Positions 36,938 to 49,090 of a DNA stretch of 64,000 nt are shown here, piece after piece. Position 1 is the stretch's first letter. Every line of letters begins with the position of its first letter. Source of the DNA: Lumnitzera littorea. Taxonomy: Eukaryota > Streptophyta > Magnoliopsida > Myrtales > Combretaceae. The notes beneath the pieces are model-generated. The model did not search any database, was not told the origin of the DNA, and saw nothing but the letters and a program-made list of their open reading frames with translations. The position numbers were made by a program, and so were the translations under genes. The stretch covers positions 53,418,011-53,482,010 of the forward strand of contig JAMXBB010000010.1 in NCBI GenBank assembly GCA_024138015.1. Direction: 5' to 3'.

Positions 36938-39900
36938 ATCACACCCCAAATTAGGGAGTCATAACAGTCTTGCCATATAAATTAACCTACACTAGATGAT
37001 ACCGGCCTTAGCCACTAACATAGGTATAGACTATACAAGGTATTTACCACTCCACTACTTGGAAGCATCTAATTAAATATCTAGAAGAAATCGACTTGTG
37101 GTGTAACATTTCAAAATAGCTACTAAAAATAGTTTTATAGCTCAATGTTTGAGGAAAAATCAAGTTTGATAAATCATATGAAGAATGAAACCTTAAATTG
37201 AATAAAAATTTCAGGAGCTACATTGTTAGGAAAAGATAAAGTATTCACTAAAATTTCACTAAAATCTACAGGCTTGCAAAGTATAGAATAAATCTCATTA
37301 GTTGAAAACTAGGGGTCACCTGAGAAGACCTTATTAGTTTTCCTAAAGGTTAGTATAGTCGATAAACCAAGTAGAAATCCAATCGGGTAGTCTTAAATCT
37401 CGTTCCTTAACCCTGTTCTCCAATCCTTTAGAACTTAAAGTAGTATCGGTGGATCTATTAGGAAACTTGCAAAATAATTATAGGGGAATGAGCGATAACT
37501 TGCTTAGTAAGTGGGACGGGGACAATAGGACATATCTAAAATCAAGATATTGGGGTTTTCAAGCATGTTTAATTAAATGCAATGCTTGTTTAAGTAAATG
37601 CCATTGCATGACATTGATCGGTTTCTCATGAGATGAGAGAAATTGTGTCTGCTTTAATCCAGGTTTTGAGGAGTTTAACGTAGCATACTTTGTAAATTGA
37701 AACCAAACTGGGGCTTGTGCAATAGATAATACGCTTCGCTTGAGACTTTACTTTGAACTATGGACCCTAACCTTACTGCGACCTCTTCTCCTATCACTTA
37801 GTTTAACTAAGGTTGGGAGAAGACTATTTTTGCTATCCTCATTGAAGAGTCCATGTTTTGTCTAAGAATCTTAGTTGTTTCCCCTAGTGGGTTGCAATGC
37901 AAGTCCCGTTAATAGTTAAGCCGAGTTTAGGTTAGATTTCTTTGGGTTGATCAAGCAATTTCAAGTCGTCCAAAGCAAGTAAAACATAAATCTAGCACTC
38001 AAAATAGCATAACCATATTCAAGCATACAAACTACATATGTACATGCAACTAACTTACAATTACGAATAAGACATATACTAAGGTCTCCAAGTATTCTTA
38101 AAAATACTTTAAAGTGTGGTAAAATACTAATCCTACTTACCTGGATACCGATACTCATCTCCTCGTGTGTTGCTCTTATCTTCCTTTATTATCCCTAAAA
38201 TTAAATATGATAACTTTAGTTTCCATCCAATATATAACATAAGTGTTCATTATGAACATTTAAGTATGTTTTCAATTGTGTTAGGTGAGTTTTTTGAGTT
38301 GTTTATTAGGTATTATCTAAGTAGGATACATTTTGACCAAGGTTTTGACTTGGTACAGGTTGCTGTCCAATAGTTTTTTACTCGAGTTCTAACTTTAGTA
38401 GATTCTTGGAAGTTATAGCTAAGTGACTTTCTGATCTACTCTCTAGCTTTTACTAATTTAATACCAACTATCTTTGAATTTCCAATTGCTCCTACATTTT
38501 GCATCTTCCATCAAGCTACTTTTTAACTGAATTTCTAACTTAGCTTTTGACTTAGCCTTGTGGTATAGATTATTGTTCGAATGGCTTCTGACCTATGTTC
38601 TGACTATGATAAAAATATAGAGATTATATATATATATTCTAATTCTCATATATAAACTTTGGTAAAATACTTATTAAATATCCATTTTGCTATATTATAC
38701 TAATTAGTTTAATTATTTCACTAACCATACCTAAAGGACATAGAAAGTTATTGTAAAAACCCTTATACATATCTAAGGCTCAATCACCCTCTGCATTAGC
38801 TTCTGACATATATTTTGCTCATAAACTATTTCTCATATCCTTCTATTACACATTCTAACGAACTTTCTGACTTACTTTTTGACCTGCCCAAACTATACTT
38901 TGAATTCTCAAATTACACAACTCTAACATACTCACCCTTATTTCCTTACTCTAACATTTTAACCTTACATTCCAAACCTTAAATACAACTATAAACCAAT
39001 ATTTAATGACCTGATTGCTTAATCAATCACCTACTTAAGGAAATTTCAGCCTCATGCATATTAGATGCGAAAAACCTTAATATTCAACTTTTGAATTTTT
39101 AAAAATTCTTTTCATGGAATCAAATTAGACATATTGAAATATTTGTACATAAATTTTGGGATTAAAACAACATCATTTAAGCTATTAAAAATTAGAATTA
39201 AGGTTCTTTTTAGCCTAGTTTCCTAAGAAACATTTATTTTGACTTGGAATTTGAGGAATCTGGTTGCATTTTTGGATTCTATACAAAAAATTACTTAGGG
39301 AAACCAAAAATCATAATTTTTAGAACTCATTTACTATTTTTAGTAAAATATAATAAAAAATAACCGAAACTACAACTTACCGTTACTTGCAACTCTAGCA
39401 ACCATCTAAGGGTAAGGTTTTGTCTTCTCAAGTTGGTGTTGCCCCCACAGTCTCAAGGTGGTTTGGCTCACTCCCAGGGGGTGGCTAACCTAGGGAACTT
39501 GAAAACCCCTAATTTGCACTATTTTTCTTTAATTTTTTTCTTATTTACACTTTCCTCACTTCCAAAGCTCCTCTACATTTTTCCCCATTCATGAGCTATC
39601 CAAAGTTTATTTTAGAAATGCTCCTAGGATTTTATGATATAGCCTTATCAGTGGAGAGATTTTTCTTATGCCAATTGTCCTATTTTTTGTATTTTCTTTA
39701 TTTTATCTTTTGTTTAATCCCATGGTCAAGTATCCCTAAACTACACCAACAATTTGCCATGCCCCTTTCCTTGTTTTCCTATGTCTAGCAGCTGTCAGTG
39801 ATATGTTTTTATTTACTTAGCTTAATTAGGGTGTTTTTTTTTAAGTATATTATATAATATATGACTATTTCTCCTATTTTGTGTATACATGTATATACGT

Positions 39901-40320
39901 ATTACATATGTTAGTTATTTTACTCTCAATTGAGCTCAAATAATTATTTTTATAAGTTAGATAATTTTATTTTCAAGGCTTTGCTATAATTTGGTCTCAC
40001 GTTCTATGTATACAACACAAATTATTCACCACTAATAGATGTACATTTTTATTAAATTAAATATTTAGTTGACTAATTTTTGATAAAATAAACTTTATCA
40101 AGGTGTTTCTTTTAACTTTTTGGACTTATATTAAAAATTTATTTGATTCTAAGAATATTCTTCAAAACCTCAAATTTACCGATTCTGAGTAACTATGATT
40201 ATTTTACGTAGTTGTACGCGTATCTCATGCTTCTTATAAGTACTTCCTTTTCTTACTTTCTATATTATATTTTCTAAGTTATATATTTATTAGAAATGTA
40301 TTGCTATTCTGAGTCCTCCA
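36938..40320. repeat. Repeat family C, copy 2, inserted in gag of element A
   Basis: It is homologous to 10508-13560 (see that entry for matching blocks). It begins ATCACACCCC and ends CTGAGTCCTCCA, flanked on both sides by TAGT (36934-36937 and 40321-40324), a possible partial target duplication. Removing it brings the two gag parts of element A together, which supports the limits. It is about 3.4 kb with no coding frame. A solo LTR of a large-LTR family is plausible. Confidence 0.65.
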
Positions 40321-41252
40321 TAGTTGGGTGAAGACCAGAGTTTCACAAGTAAGTCGGTAAGATTAGCCAAGTTGGTTTGGCCTAATCCTCTTCTGTCTCT
40401 CTATTTGGTGGGCAACTTTGGTGGCCTCATCAATGTGGTAAAATGTTGTAGTTCCACTATGTCTCAAATATCATATCTTAATCTAGGAAGGAATCTGGAA
40501 ACTGTTCGAGTGGAAGGTTCATCTACCTCACATCTAATCATAAGCATTTGAAATTCCCAAATATACTCATCAATAGTTTGGCTCCCTTGTCTCAACTCTT
40601 AAAGTCAAGCAAAAGTATCAAGTAGATAAATATTTGGCACAAATCTATTTTTGAGGATTCTCTTCATCTTGGGCCAAGTGCTCACCTCTTTATATCCTTT
40701 TCTCATTCTTATGGCCTGGAAGTTTCTCCACCACATCGCAGTATACCTTGAGAACTCTATAGCAACAGCTCTCATTTTCTCTCGGTTCCCATATTGGTAG
40801 TAGTCAAAGATTTGTTCTACTTTCTCTTTCCAATTGAGATAGTCATCAATATTTCTAGAACCGTTGAAGCCTAAGATTTAAAGCTTCACAAGGTCGGTAG
40901 TTCGATGTACTTGAGCTTGCTCTTCCACTTCAATATACTCTTCTGCATCATCCACTTCATCTACTTCGTTCAAGTCAATCCTCCTCCACACATATTCTCC
41001 CACTCTTCCACCTCAATTTTATCGAGTTGGGATTTGTCCCTTTGTAAGCTAAGTAGCTTGGGGATTGTTTTGAGTGACATTAGTAAGCCAAAAGGCTAAT
41101 GCATGAATAACTTTAGGTAGATTGGCTATCAAGTTAGCCATTTTGCTGATTCGTTTGTTCATGCTTTTGGAAATATTTTAGGGCTGTCAACCATTGTGGA
41201 CAACACCACTGTTATCATCCCCAATACCAATGTTCACACTCGAGTCAGTCAT
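40321..41252 (-). pseudogene. Element A gag N-terminal part
   Basis: The minus strand ATG at 41252 begins MTDSSVNIGIGDD. A gypsy gag core follows at about 40880-40560: GFNGSRNIDDYLNWKEKVEQ, then EFSRYTAMWWRNFQ, WPKMKRILKNRFVPN and, after a shift, GSQTIDEYIWEFQ. The end of gag is cut by repeat C at 40320 and continues at 36937. At least one frameshift and internal stops are present. Confidence 0.7.
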
Positions 41253-41574
41253 TCTTTTACAAACTTTCAATCAACACTAGAAACTTCTATACTCGAGAAA
41301 TAAGTAACACTATTTTTTAATCAACCAACTTCTCACATATTTATTGTTTCTAGTCACTTAACTCACTACTTCACAGAGAATGCACAACCACTATTTGCTT
41401 TGTTTTCTCAATTCAAAACAAAGTTCAATAGGGCATGTACACAACAGCAAACCAATGCGTCTTTTGCTTATTTAAACACTCACAAGTAACTCTTCATTAC
41501 CACTACCCACTACTTCAACCAATACTACTCATTAAACAACAATTAGTAGCTCAAATACAACTTACCTAAATGAA

Positions 41575-41591
41575 CCTCCACTTTGATACCA
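41575..41591 (-). promoter_or_regulatory. Primer binding site of element A (tRNA-iMet type)
   Basis: On the minus strand, three bases after the LTR end CTATCA, the sequence is TGGTATCAAAGTGGAGG. This resembles the complement of the initiator tRNA-Met 3' end (TGGTATCAGAGC...), the usual primer of many plant gypsy and copia elements. Position and orientation fix 41595 as the inner LTR edge and confirm that A runs on the minus strand. Confidence 0.75.
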
Positions 41592-41594
41592 AGA

Positions 41595-42167
41595 TGATAG
41601 GTCGTGCTAAGAGCAGACAAGGGGACTATATCAGGGTAGGTCTAAGCTTGTAGAAAGCTTGAAATGGAAGGTAAGAAATACATAGAAACAATAAAGTAAA
41701 CAAACAAAAACCTATGAACGATTCTAAAGATATGATATACTAAGAAAACTCTACGGACTCAAAAAACTAACTTGATATGATGCATAAGTAGCTTAGTGAG
41801 GTCACTCACCACCTAGCCTTATTTAAGGGTTAGGATAAGAGTATGCAAAGAAGCAAGTACAGTAGATTACAAGGAGTGGTATGTATTCGATATATGGATT
41901 CTGATTCTTGCTTCTACATATTACAAGGGTATTTATACCTAAAATGTTCGGGTAACCTACCTAAAATGAAAAAGACAAAAAGGGTATTGTCTAAAAAAAA
42001 GTAATGTACAAGAAGTAAAAAGGGTACAAATGAAAAATCAAAGAAATGAGTGATTGGTGTAGCAAATCCTTTTACATAGGGGTTGGATTCGTGGCGGACA
42101 GTTATTAGGGCACTCTTAGCAGAAACAAACAAAGTTGTATAATTAAGCTGGAGGTTGCTAAGTAGAG
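41595..42167 (-). repeat. 5' LTR of element A, inner segment (interrupted by element B)
   Basis: It aligns with 31662-32240 of the other LTR, starting TGATAGGTCG. It stops at AGAGCTTG, where element B begins. The outer segment of the same LTR resumes at 52951. Compared with the other LTR, 45 bases (equivalent of 32241-32285) are missing at the junction. Confidence 0.8.
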
Positions 42168-42307
42168 CTTGCCGAGGATTTTTGATATTAAGAACGCTAG
42201 TTGCTTTATTACTTTAACCATTTTTTTCTTTATTTTCTTTTGTTTTCATTGTTTATTTTTATTATCTAGAGCTGCAATTGATTTTTTATTTCTTGCCTTT
42301 GTAGTGC

Positions 42308-45300
42308 ATGACCCGCAATAATCCGAAAGATTTGGTAGAACTCGATCCTGAAATTGAGAGAACTGCCCTTCAAAATTTGAAATCGCGACCTAGACAAGTT
42401 GTGGCAACCATAGACGACGAATCAATCGTTGAGATCAAAGAAGAAGGTAAAGAGGCCAACTCTCAATTCATCGAGCAAGAAGATCCACCACACATGGCTA
42501 ACAACGGGAATGAAGCAAATCGGACCATGTCTGATTATTCAAGGCCTACACTTATTGGAGCTGACTCCAGTATTGCAAGGCCAACCGTCGCGGCTAATAA
42601 CTTCCAAATTGCACCTAACATCATACAAATGGTGCAACAATTTGTTCAGTTTGACGGTCTCCAAGACGAAGATCCTAATGCCCACATCTCTAGTTTTCTA
42701 GAGATTTGTGATACGTTCAAAATCAACGGAGCCACGGATGATGCCATTCGACTGCGACTATTCCCTTTCTCCTTGAGGGGAAGAGCAAAACAATGGTTGA
42801 ACTCCCTACCAAGAAATTCAATCTCAACTTGGAATGAATTGGTAGAGAAATTTTTGGAGAAGTATTTCCCACCTGCAAAGACAGCGAAACTTCGGAATGA
42901 TATTTCGTGTTTTGCTCAATTGGAAGCAGAGACGCTTTATGACACTTAGGAGCGGTTCAAGGACTTGCTCAGGAGGTGCCCACATCATGGCCTCCCACTA
43001 TGGATGCAGATTCAGACCTTCTACAATGGTCTCAATCTATCCACTAGACAGATGATTGATGCATCCGCAGGAGGTACTTTGAACACTAAGACAACTGAGC
43101 AAGCCCAGAATTTAATTGAAGGAATAGCGATGAACAACTACCAGTGGGAAAGCACTAGAGCCAAGCAAAAGGCCATGGGAGTTTATGATGTGGACTTGAC
43201 CACTGCTCTGGCAGCCAAGGTGGACTTGTTGAGTAAAAAGATTGACGCACTCTCAATTGGCCCTCAACAAGTGCAATCGGATGTAAGTGATTTTGGTATG
43301 CAGGGATATAGAGCACAAGAACAACTGGAACAGGTGGATTATCTAGGAAATCCACCTAAGCAACAAAATAACCCCTACAGCAACACTTACAATCCAGGAT
43401 GGAGGAATCACCCCAATTTCTCATGGGGAAACCAAAACCAAGGCTAGTAGAAGACCAACTTTGGTCCACCTGGATTTCAACGACCATTCCCACCTCCTCT
43501 CCCTCAAGAAAAGAAGCCCAGTGTGGAAGAACTTCTCACAAAATACATTCAAGGCAATGAGGCTCGCTCATCCAACATTGAATCCTCGCTGAGAAATCAA
43601 GAGGCTTCAAATCGCAATCTCGAGAACCAAATTGGTCAACTTGCGAAGCTAATCTCTGAAAGACCGCAGGGATCACTACCTGGAAATACAGAACCCAATC
43701 CAAAGGAACATGTTAAGGCAGTAACACTTCGGAATGGGAAGGACTTGCATGCTGAAAGGAAGGTTAGCGAAGAGACTAGCAAGAGCAAGGAAGGGACGAA
43801 AGCAACAGAAGATGTAGAGTCATCAAAGGTGAAAGAATATCAACCACCAATCCCATATCCCCAAAGACTCGAGAAAGATCGCAATGACCAACAATTCAGT
43901 AAGTTCCTTGACCTCTTTAAACAACTGCATATTAACTTATCTCTTGTTGATGCCTTGTCACAGATGCCGAAGTACGCTAAGTTCTTGAAAGATTTGCTAT
44001 CCAACAAGAGGAAGCTTGAGGAGCTTTCTACAGTCATCTTGGATGAAAAGTGTTCAGCGATTGTGCAAAACAAGTTGCCCAAAAAGCTAAAAGACCCAGG
44101 AAGTTTTACCATTCCTTATCATATTGGTGATCTGTTAATTGACAAAGCATTAGCTGATTTGGGTGCTAGCATCAATTTAATGCCTTACAAATTTTTCAAG
44201 AAACTAAGATTAGGGGAACCTAAGCCCACACGCATGAGTTTGCAATTAGCTGATAGATCTGTGAAGCATCCTAGAGGCATATTTGAGGATGTATTAGTCC
44301 GAGTGGGTAAATTCATTTTTCCAGTTGATTTTGTGATACTGGATATGGATGACGATTTTGAGTTACCCCTTATCTTAGGAAGACCATTCTTAGCTACCGC
44401 CAGGGCTATCATTGATGTTAGTGGTGGCAAGCTCATTCTTTGAGTAGGAGATGAAGAGATCACGTTTAAAATTTCAGAGGCTATGAAAAAATCTGTCGAT
44501 CAGGATGATACTTGCTACCTTCTTGATGTTACTGACACTTTTGTTTCGAGTTATATGCAGGAAGTTCTTCTTAAAGATCCGTTGGAGAGTTGCTTGCAAT
44601 TAGGCATGGAGATGGCTTCGGAAAATCCTGTCAAATCTGAGGTGACAGCCCAACTGGAGGCAAATAAACCCATCTCTATTGATATAGGGTTTGAAGAGAT
44701 TGAAAAGAGGAAGGAAGCACAGTTAAAACCTTCGATTGAGGAACCACCAGTAGTGGAGCTAAAACAATTACCTGACTATTTGGAATATGCCTTCTTAGAG
44801 AAGGACTCCAAATTACCGGTAATTATAGCATCCGATTTGGAAAAAGAACAGAAAGAAAGGTTGCTGAAAGTACTCAAGGAGCATAAGAGGGCCATTGCTT
44901 GGAAAATATCCGATATTCGAGGTATCAATCCCTCCTTTTGAACTCATAAGATTTTAATGGAAGAAAATTATAAGCCGGTTGTGTAGCCCTAGAGACGTTT
45001 GAATCCAAATATGAAAGAGATAGTCAAAAAGGAAGTTATCAAACTCCTCGATGCAGGTATGATATATCCTATCTCTGACAGTTCATGGGGAAGTCCAGTG
45101 CAAGTTGTTCCAAAAAAAAGTGGGATGACAGTAGTCCCTAATGAAAAAAATGAATTGATTCCGATGAGAACGGTAACAGGTTGGCGTGTATGTATCGATT
45201 ATCGAAAGTTAAACGATGCTACACGAAAAGACCATTTCCCCTTACCTTTTATTGATCAAATGATAGAACGATTAGCTGGACATATGTTTTATTGTTTTCT

Positions 45301-47674
45301 GGATGGCTTATCTGGTTATTTTCAGATACCTATTGCACTGGAAGATCAAGAAAAGACCACTTTCACTTGTCCTTATGGCACTTTTGCTTATCGTAGAATG
45401 CCTTTTGGTCTTTGCAATGCACCGGCTACATTCCAGCGATGCATGTTAGCTATTTTTGATGATTTGATTGAGGACATAATGGAGGTATTTATGGACGATT
45501 TTTCAGTTTTTGGCAACTCATTTGACCTTTGTTTGAATAATTTGGATAGGGTACTTACTCGGTGTGAAGAGACCAACCTTGTCCTCAATTGGGAAAAGTG
45601 CCACTTCATGGTTCAAGAAGGTATCGTGCTAGGCCATAAAATCTTGTATCGAGGAATTGAGGTGGATACTGCCAAAGTGGATGCGATTGCAAGACTCCCA
45701 TCTCCAACTTCGGTCAGGGCCATAAGAAGTTTCTTAGGACACGCAGGTTTTTATAGGCGATTCATCAAGGATTTCTCGAAAATTGCCCGCCCTTTGACTA
45801 AGTTATTAGAGAAGGATGTGCCTTATGTTTTCTCTCAGGAGTGTTTGAAAGCTTTTAATATCCTTAAAGAGAAACTTACCAATGCTCCAATCATGGTAGT
45901 ACCTGATTGGGCACTCCCCTTTGAGCTTATGTGTGACGTAAGTGATCACGCAGTCGGGGCAGTGCTGGGGCAAAGGCGAGACAAGCACTTTCAACCAATT
46001 CACTATGCTAGCAAAACTCTTACGAATGCTTAGGAGAACTACACTACTACAAAAAAAGAGTTGCTAGCCGTTGTTTTTGCCTTTGATAAATTTCGCTCTT
46101 ATTTGCTTCTATCTAAGGTAATTGTTTATACTGATCATTCTGCCCTCAGGTACTTGTTAGCAAAGCCGGATGCAAAACCAAGATTGATTAGGTGGATCTT
46201 GTTGCTGCAAGAGTTTGATGTGGAGATCAAAGATAAAAAAGGTGCTGAGAATTTAGCAGCAGATCACCTGTCCCGATTGGAGAACCCAAACTTGGAATTG
46301 CTCGACGAGAACGAGATCAAGGATGAATTCCCTGAGGAGCGACTCTATGCCATCGCCCAGGTAAGTGATATGGAAATTCCTTGGTTTGCAGATATTGCTA
46401 ATTTTTTAGCTGTTAGGATCATATCGAAGGGACTTCAACACCAGCAAAAGAAGAAATTCTTTTCTGATGTGAAACATTATTTTTGGGATGATCCTTACCT
46501 GTTTAAAGTATGTGCAGATCATGTCATTCGAAGGTGTGTACCACACCTCGAAGGTTGGCGAATTTTGAGCCACTGTCATTCGGGGCCCACGGGTGGGCAT
46601 CATAGCGCCAATAGGACAGCTCATAAGGTCCTAGAGGCAGGATTTTATTGGCCTACCCTATTTAAAGATGCCCAGAGATATATTGAGAGTTGTGATCGTT
46701 GCCAACGAGTGGGAAATATATCCCGTAGGGATGAAATGCCACAAAACCCCATCATCGAGGTTGAGGTATTTGATGTGTGGGGAATCGATTTTATGGGTCC
46801 TTTTCCGAACTCAAATGGAAACAAATATATCCTAGTAGCCATTGACTATGTCTCTAAGTGGGTGGAAGCTAAAGCCCTACCTACTAATGATGCTAGGGTA
46901 GTAAAAAAATTCTTGAAAGGCCTATTTTCTCGATTTGGCACCCCTAGAACAATTATAAGTGATAGGGGAACACACTTTTGCAATGCTCAACTCGATCAAG
47001 TATTGAAACGCTATGGCGTTACACATAGGATAGCCACCCCGTACCACCCCCAAAGTAGTGGCCCAGTGGAAGTTGCCAATCGCGATCTTAAGCGAATTCT
47101 TGAAAAAACTGTAGAGTATCATAGGAAAGATTGGTCAGAAAAGTTGGATGATGCTCTATGGGCATATAGAACCGCCTACAAAACACCACTCGGGACCACA
47201 CCCTACCGACTTGTATATGGCAAAGCTTGTCATTTACCGGTCGAGATAGAGCATAAGGCTTATTGGGCGATTAAGTGTACTAATGTTGATTTTGAGCGTG
47301 CAGGTTCTCACAGGAAACTTCAATTGAACGAGCTTGAGGAATGGCGAGTGAATGCATATGAGAACTCCAAGTTATACAAAGAAAGGGCCAAAAAGTATCA
47401 TGATCAGCGTATTAAACAAGGTCGACAATTTAAAGAAGGTGGTCATGTCCTTTTGTATAATTCTCGCCTGCGTTTATTCCCAGGTAAGTTAAAATCCAGG
47501 TGGTCTAGACCATTTACAATTACACGAGTCTTCCCGTATGGGACTGTTGAAGTTACACACCCGGAGAAGGGCACATTTAAGGTAAATGGACAACGGTTGA
47601 AATTATACTTGAGTGGAAACTTGGAGCATGTTGGCCGGGAGGAGTTTTATCTCCATCCGACAGAACTAACGTAA
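42308..47674 (+). pseudogene. Athila gag-pol of element B, one frame with eight nonsense codons
   Basis: A single reading frame of 1789 codons runs from the ATG at 42308 with no frameshift. Gag is about codons 1-500, with WNELVEKFLEKYFPP. Protease has DLGASINLMP (about 44155) and LILGRPFLAT (about 44370). RT spans about 44999-45640, with KLNDATRKDHFPLPF and the catalytic FMDD (about 45490). RNase H starts at about 45930 (MCDVSDHAVGAVLG) and includes YTDHSALRYLL. Integrase has HHSANRT, CDRCQ, then IDFMGPFP, ISDRGTHF and a late E region, ending near LHPTELT. Stops are at 42947, 43445, 43448, 44441, 44939, 44984, 44990 and 46031. Most look like CAG-to-TAG, CGA-to-TGA or TGG-to-TAG changes. It cannot yield full protein now. 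Confidence 0.9.
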
Positions 47675-47934
47675 GAAGACGTATCCCGTCGAGCTATTGA
47701 CGTTAACTAAAGCGCTTCTTGGGAGGCAACCCATGTCTAATTCTGCTTATGTTTTAGTTCTTTAATTTTTCTCCATTTTATTGTCCGTTTTATCTAACTT
47801 TGCTTTGCTTCGTATATTTTTCTTTCAATTTTTAATCATAGTCTTTTCCTTCTTAATTTTAATTTTTCATTTTCTATTTAGTTATATTATTTCGAAGTTC
47901 CTTTTTCTTGATTAAAAAAAAAAAAAAATTTCGT

Positions 47935-48415
47935 TACACGGTCGTGTCCTAGCCCGTGTCCGCCCAGACTTTGATCCTCGCCGTGGGCACAGAAAGTTAC
48001 ACGGGCGAGGGACACGGTCGTGTCCCCAGCCCATGTGCGCCCAGCAATCTTCACCCGTGCACAGAAAGTTACACGGGCGAGGGACACGGTCGTGTCCCCA
48101 GCCCGTGTGCGCCCAGAATTTTCACCAGTGAACAGTAAGTTACACGGGCGTGGGACACGGTTGTGTCCCAGCCCGTGTGCGTCCAGACACCACCCGAGAA
48201 CAGAAAGTTACATGGGCGTGGGACACGATCGTATCCCAGCCCGTGTCTGTCTAGTTTTCATACACGAGCACAGATTGTTACACGGGCAAGGGACACGGTC
48301 ATGTCCCAGCCCGTGTCCGTCCAGGTAACACACGACACACACAGAATGTTACACGGGCGTGGGACACGGTCGTGTCCCAGCCCGTGTCGCCTCAAATAAC
48401 ATGGTTTTCACACAC
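47935..48415 (+). repeat. Seven-unit GC-rich tandem repeat (about 62-73 bp) with palindromic core
   Basis: Seven units in a row share TTACACGGGCGAGGGACAC, GGTCGTGTCC and CAGCCCGTGTGCGCCCAG, then a variable 20-25 bases ending ACAGAAAGT. Start points are near 47935, 47997, 48069, 48140, 48208, 48278 and 48349. The core GGACACGGTCGTGTCC is nearly a perfect palindrome. A related single unit occurs in the element's own LTR at about 51968-52018. The array lies between pol and the env-position gene. Its GC content is far above the surroundings. Confidence 0.9.
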
Positions 48416-49090
48416 GACCGGTTTATTTAAATTCCACACTCTCTCATACTCTCACAATTACACATATCCCTCTTACATTTGCTCTCATTCTCCCTCTTCT
48501 CTCCATAATCCCGACTTTCTACACTTTAATCCAAGTAAGTCTTTATCCTTAATTCTCCTTTCTCTTCCTTATGCTGCAGCAATTGGGTTTTGTGTTCTGC
48601 CTTTTATGCCTATTGTTTTTGCCTTGCTGCTATCCTTTGATTTTTCATCTATGACTATGCATCATTACTTTTAATTCTTGATCTTATATGTTATCATGCT
48701 TCCTCATCTAATTAAATTTCATTATTGCTTATCTTATATAGATCATGACTATGCATCATTAGTTAATTTACTGTCATTCTCCATTCATACTTGTTAGGGT
48801 TAGCAATGGGCAATCATAATTCTGGGTCATTTCATGTCTCTTATATGTATAGACGCTTGTTTTTCCTCGTTAATTAGGGTGTAGTAGAATTCGATGGAAG
48901 TATTTTCCACTCATTTCTTTTCCACCACCTCATTTTCCTGCTGCACTCTATATGTTCGATGAAATGCCCCAATGAGCATTCCTTTCAAAATCTCACCAAT
49001 TGTTATTCCTATTTTTTTGTTTGCTTCAAACTATGTGCAATATGGATGTCCGTGTTCGATTTGGCTTGTTGTCTCTTTTCAGGTATTCCA
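48416..49090 (+). other. Element B spacer with a likely splice acceptor before the env-position gene
   Basis: No coding frame is recognised. Just before the ATG at 49091 is TTGTTGTCTCTTTTCAG (about 49067-49083), a good polypyrimidine tract and AG. Env-like genes of plant retroelements are thought to be expressed from spliced RNA, so this may be the acceptor; the donor was not identified. Confidence 0.45.

Noticed and set aside
47935..48415. CRISPR-like regular repeats
   Set aside because: Units are contiguous, the variable part is short and diverges gradually, and they lie inside a plant retrotransposon; this is an ordinary tandem array.
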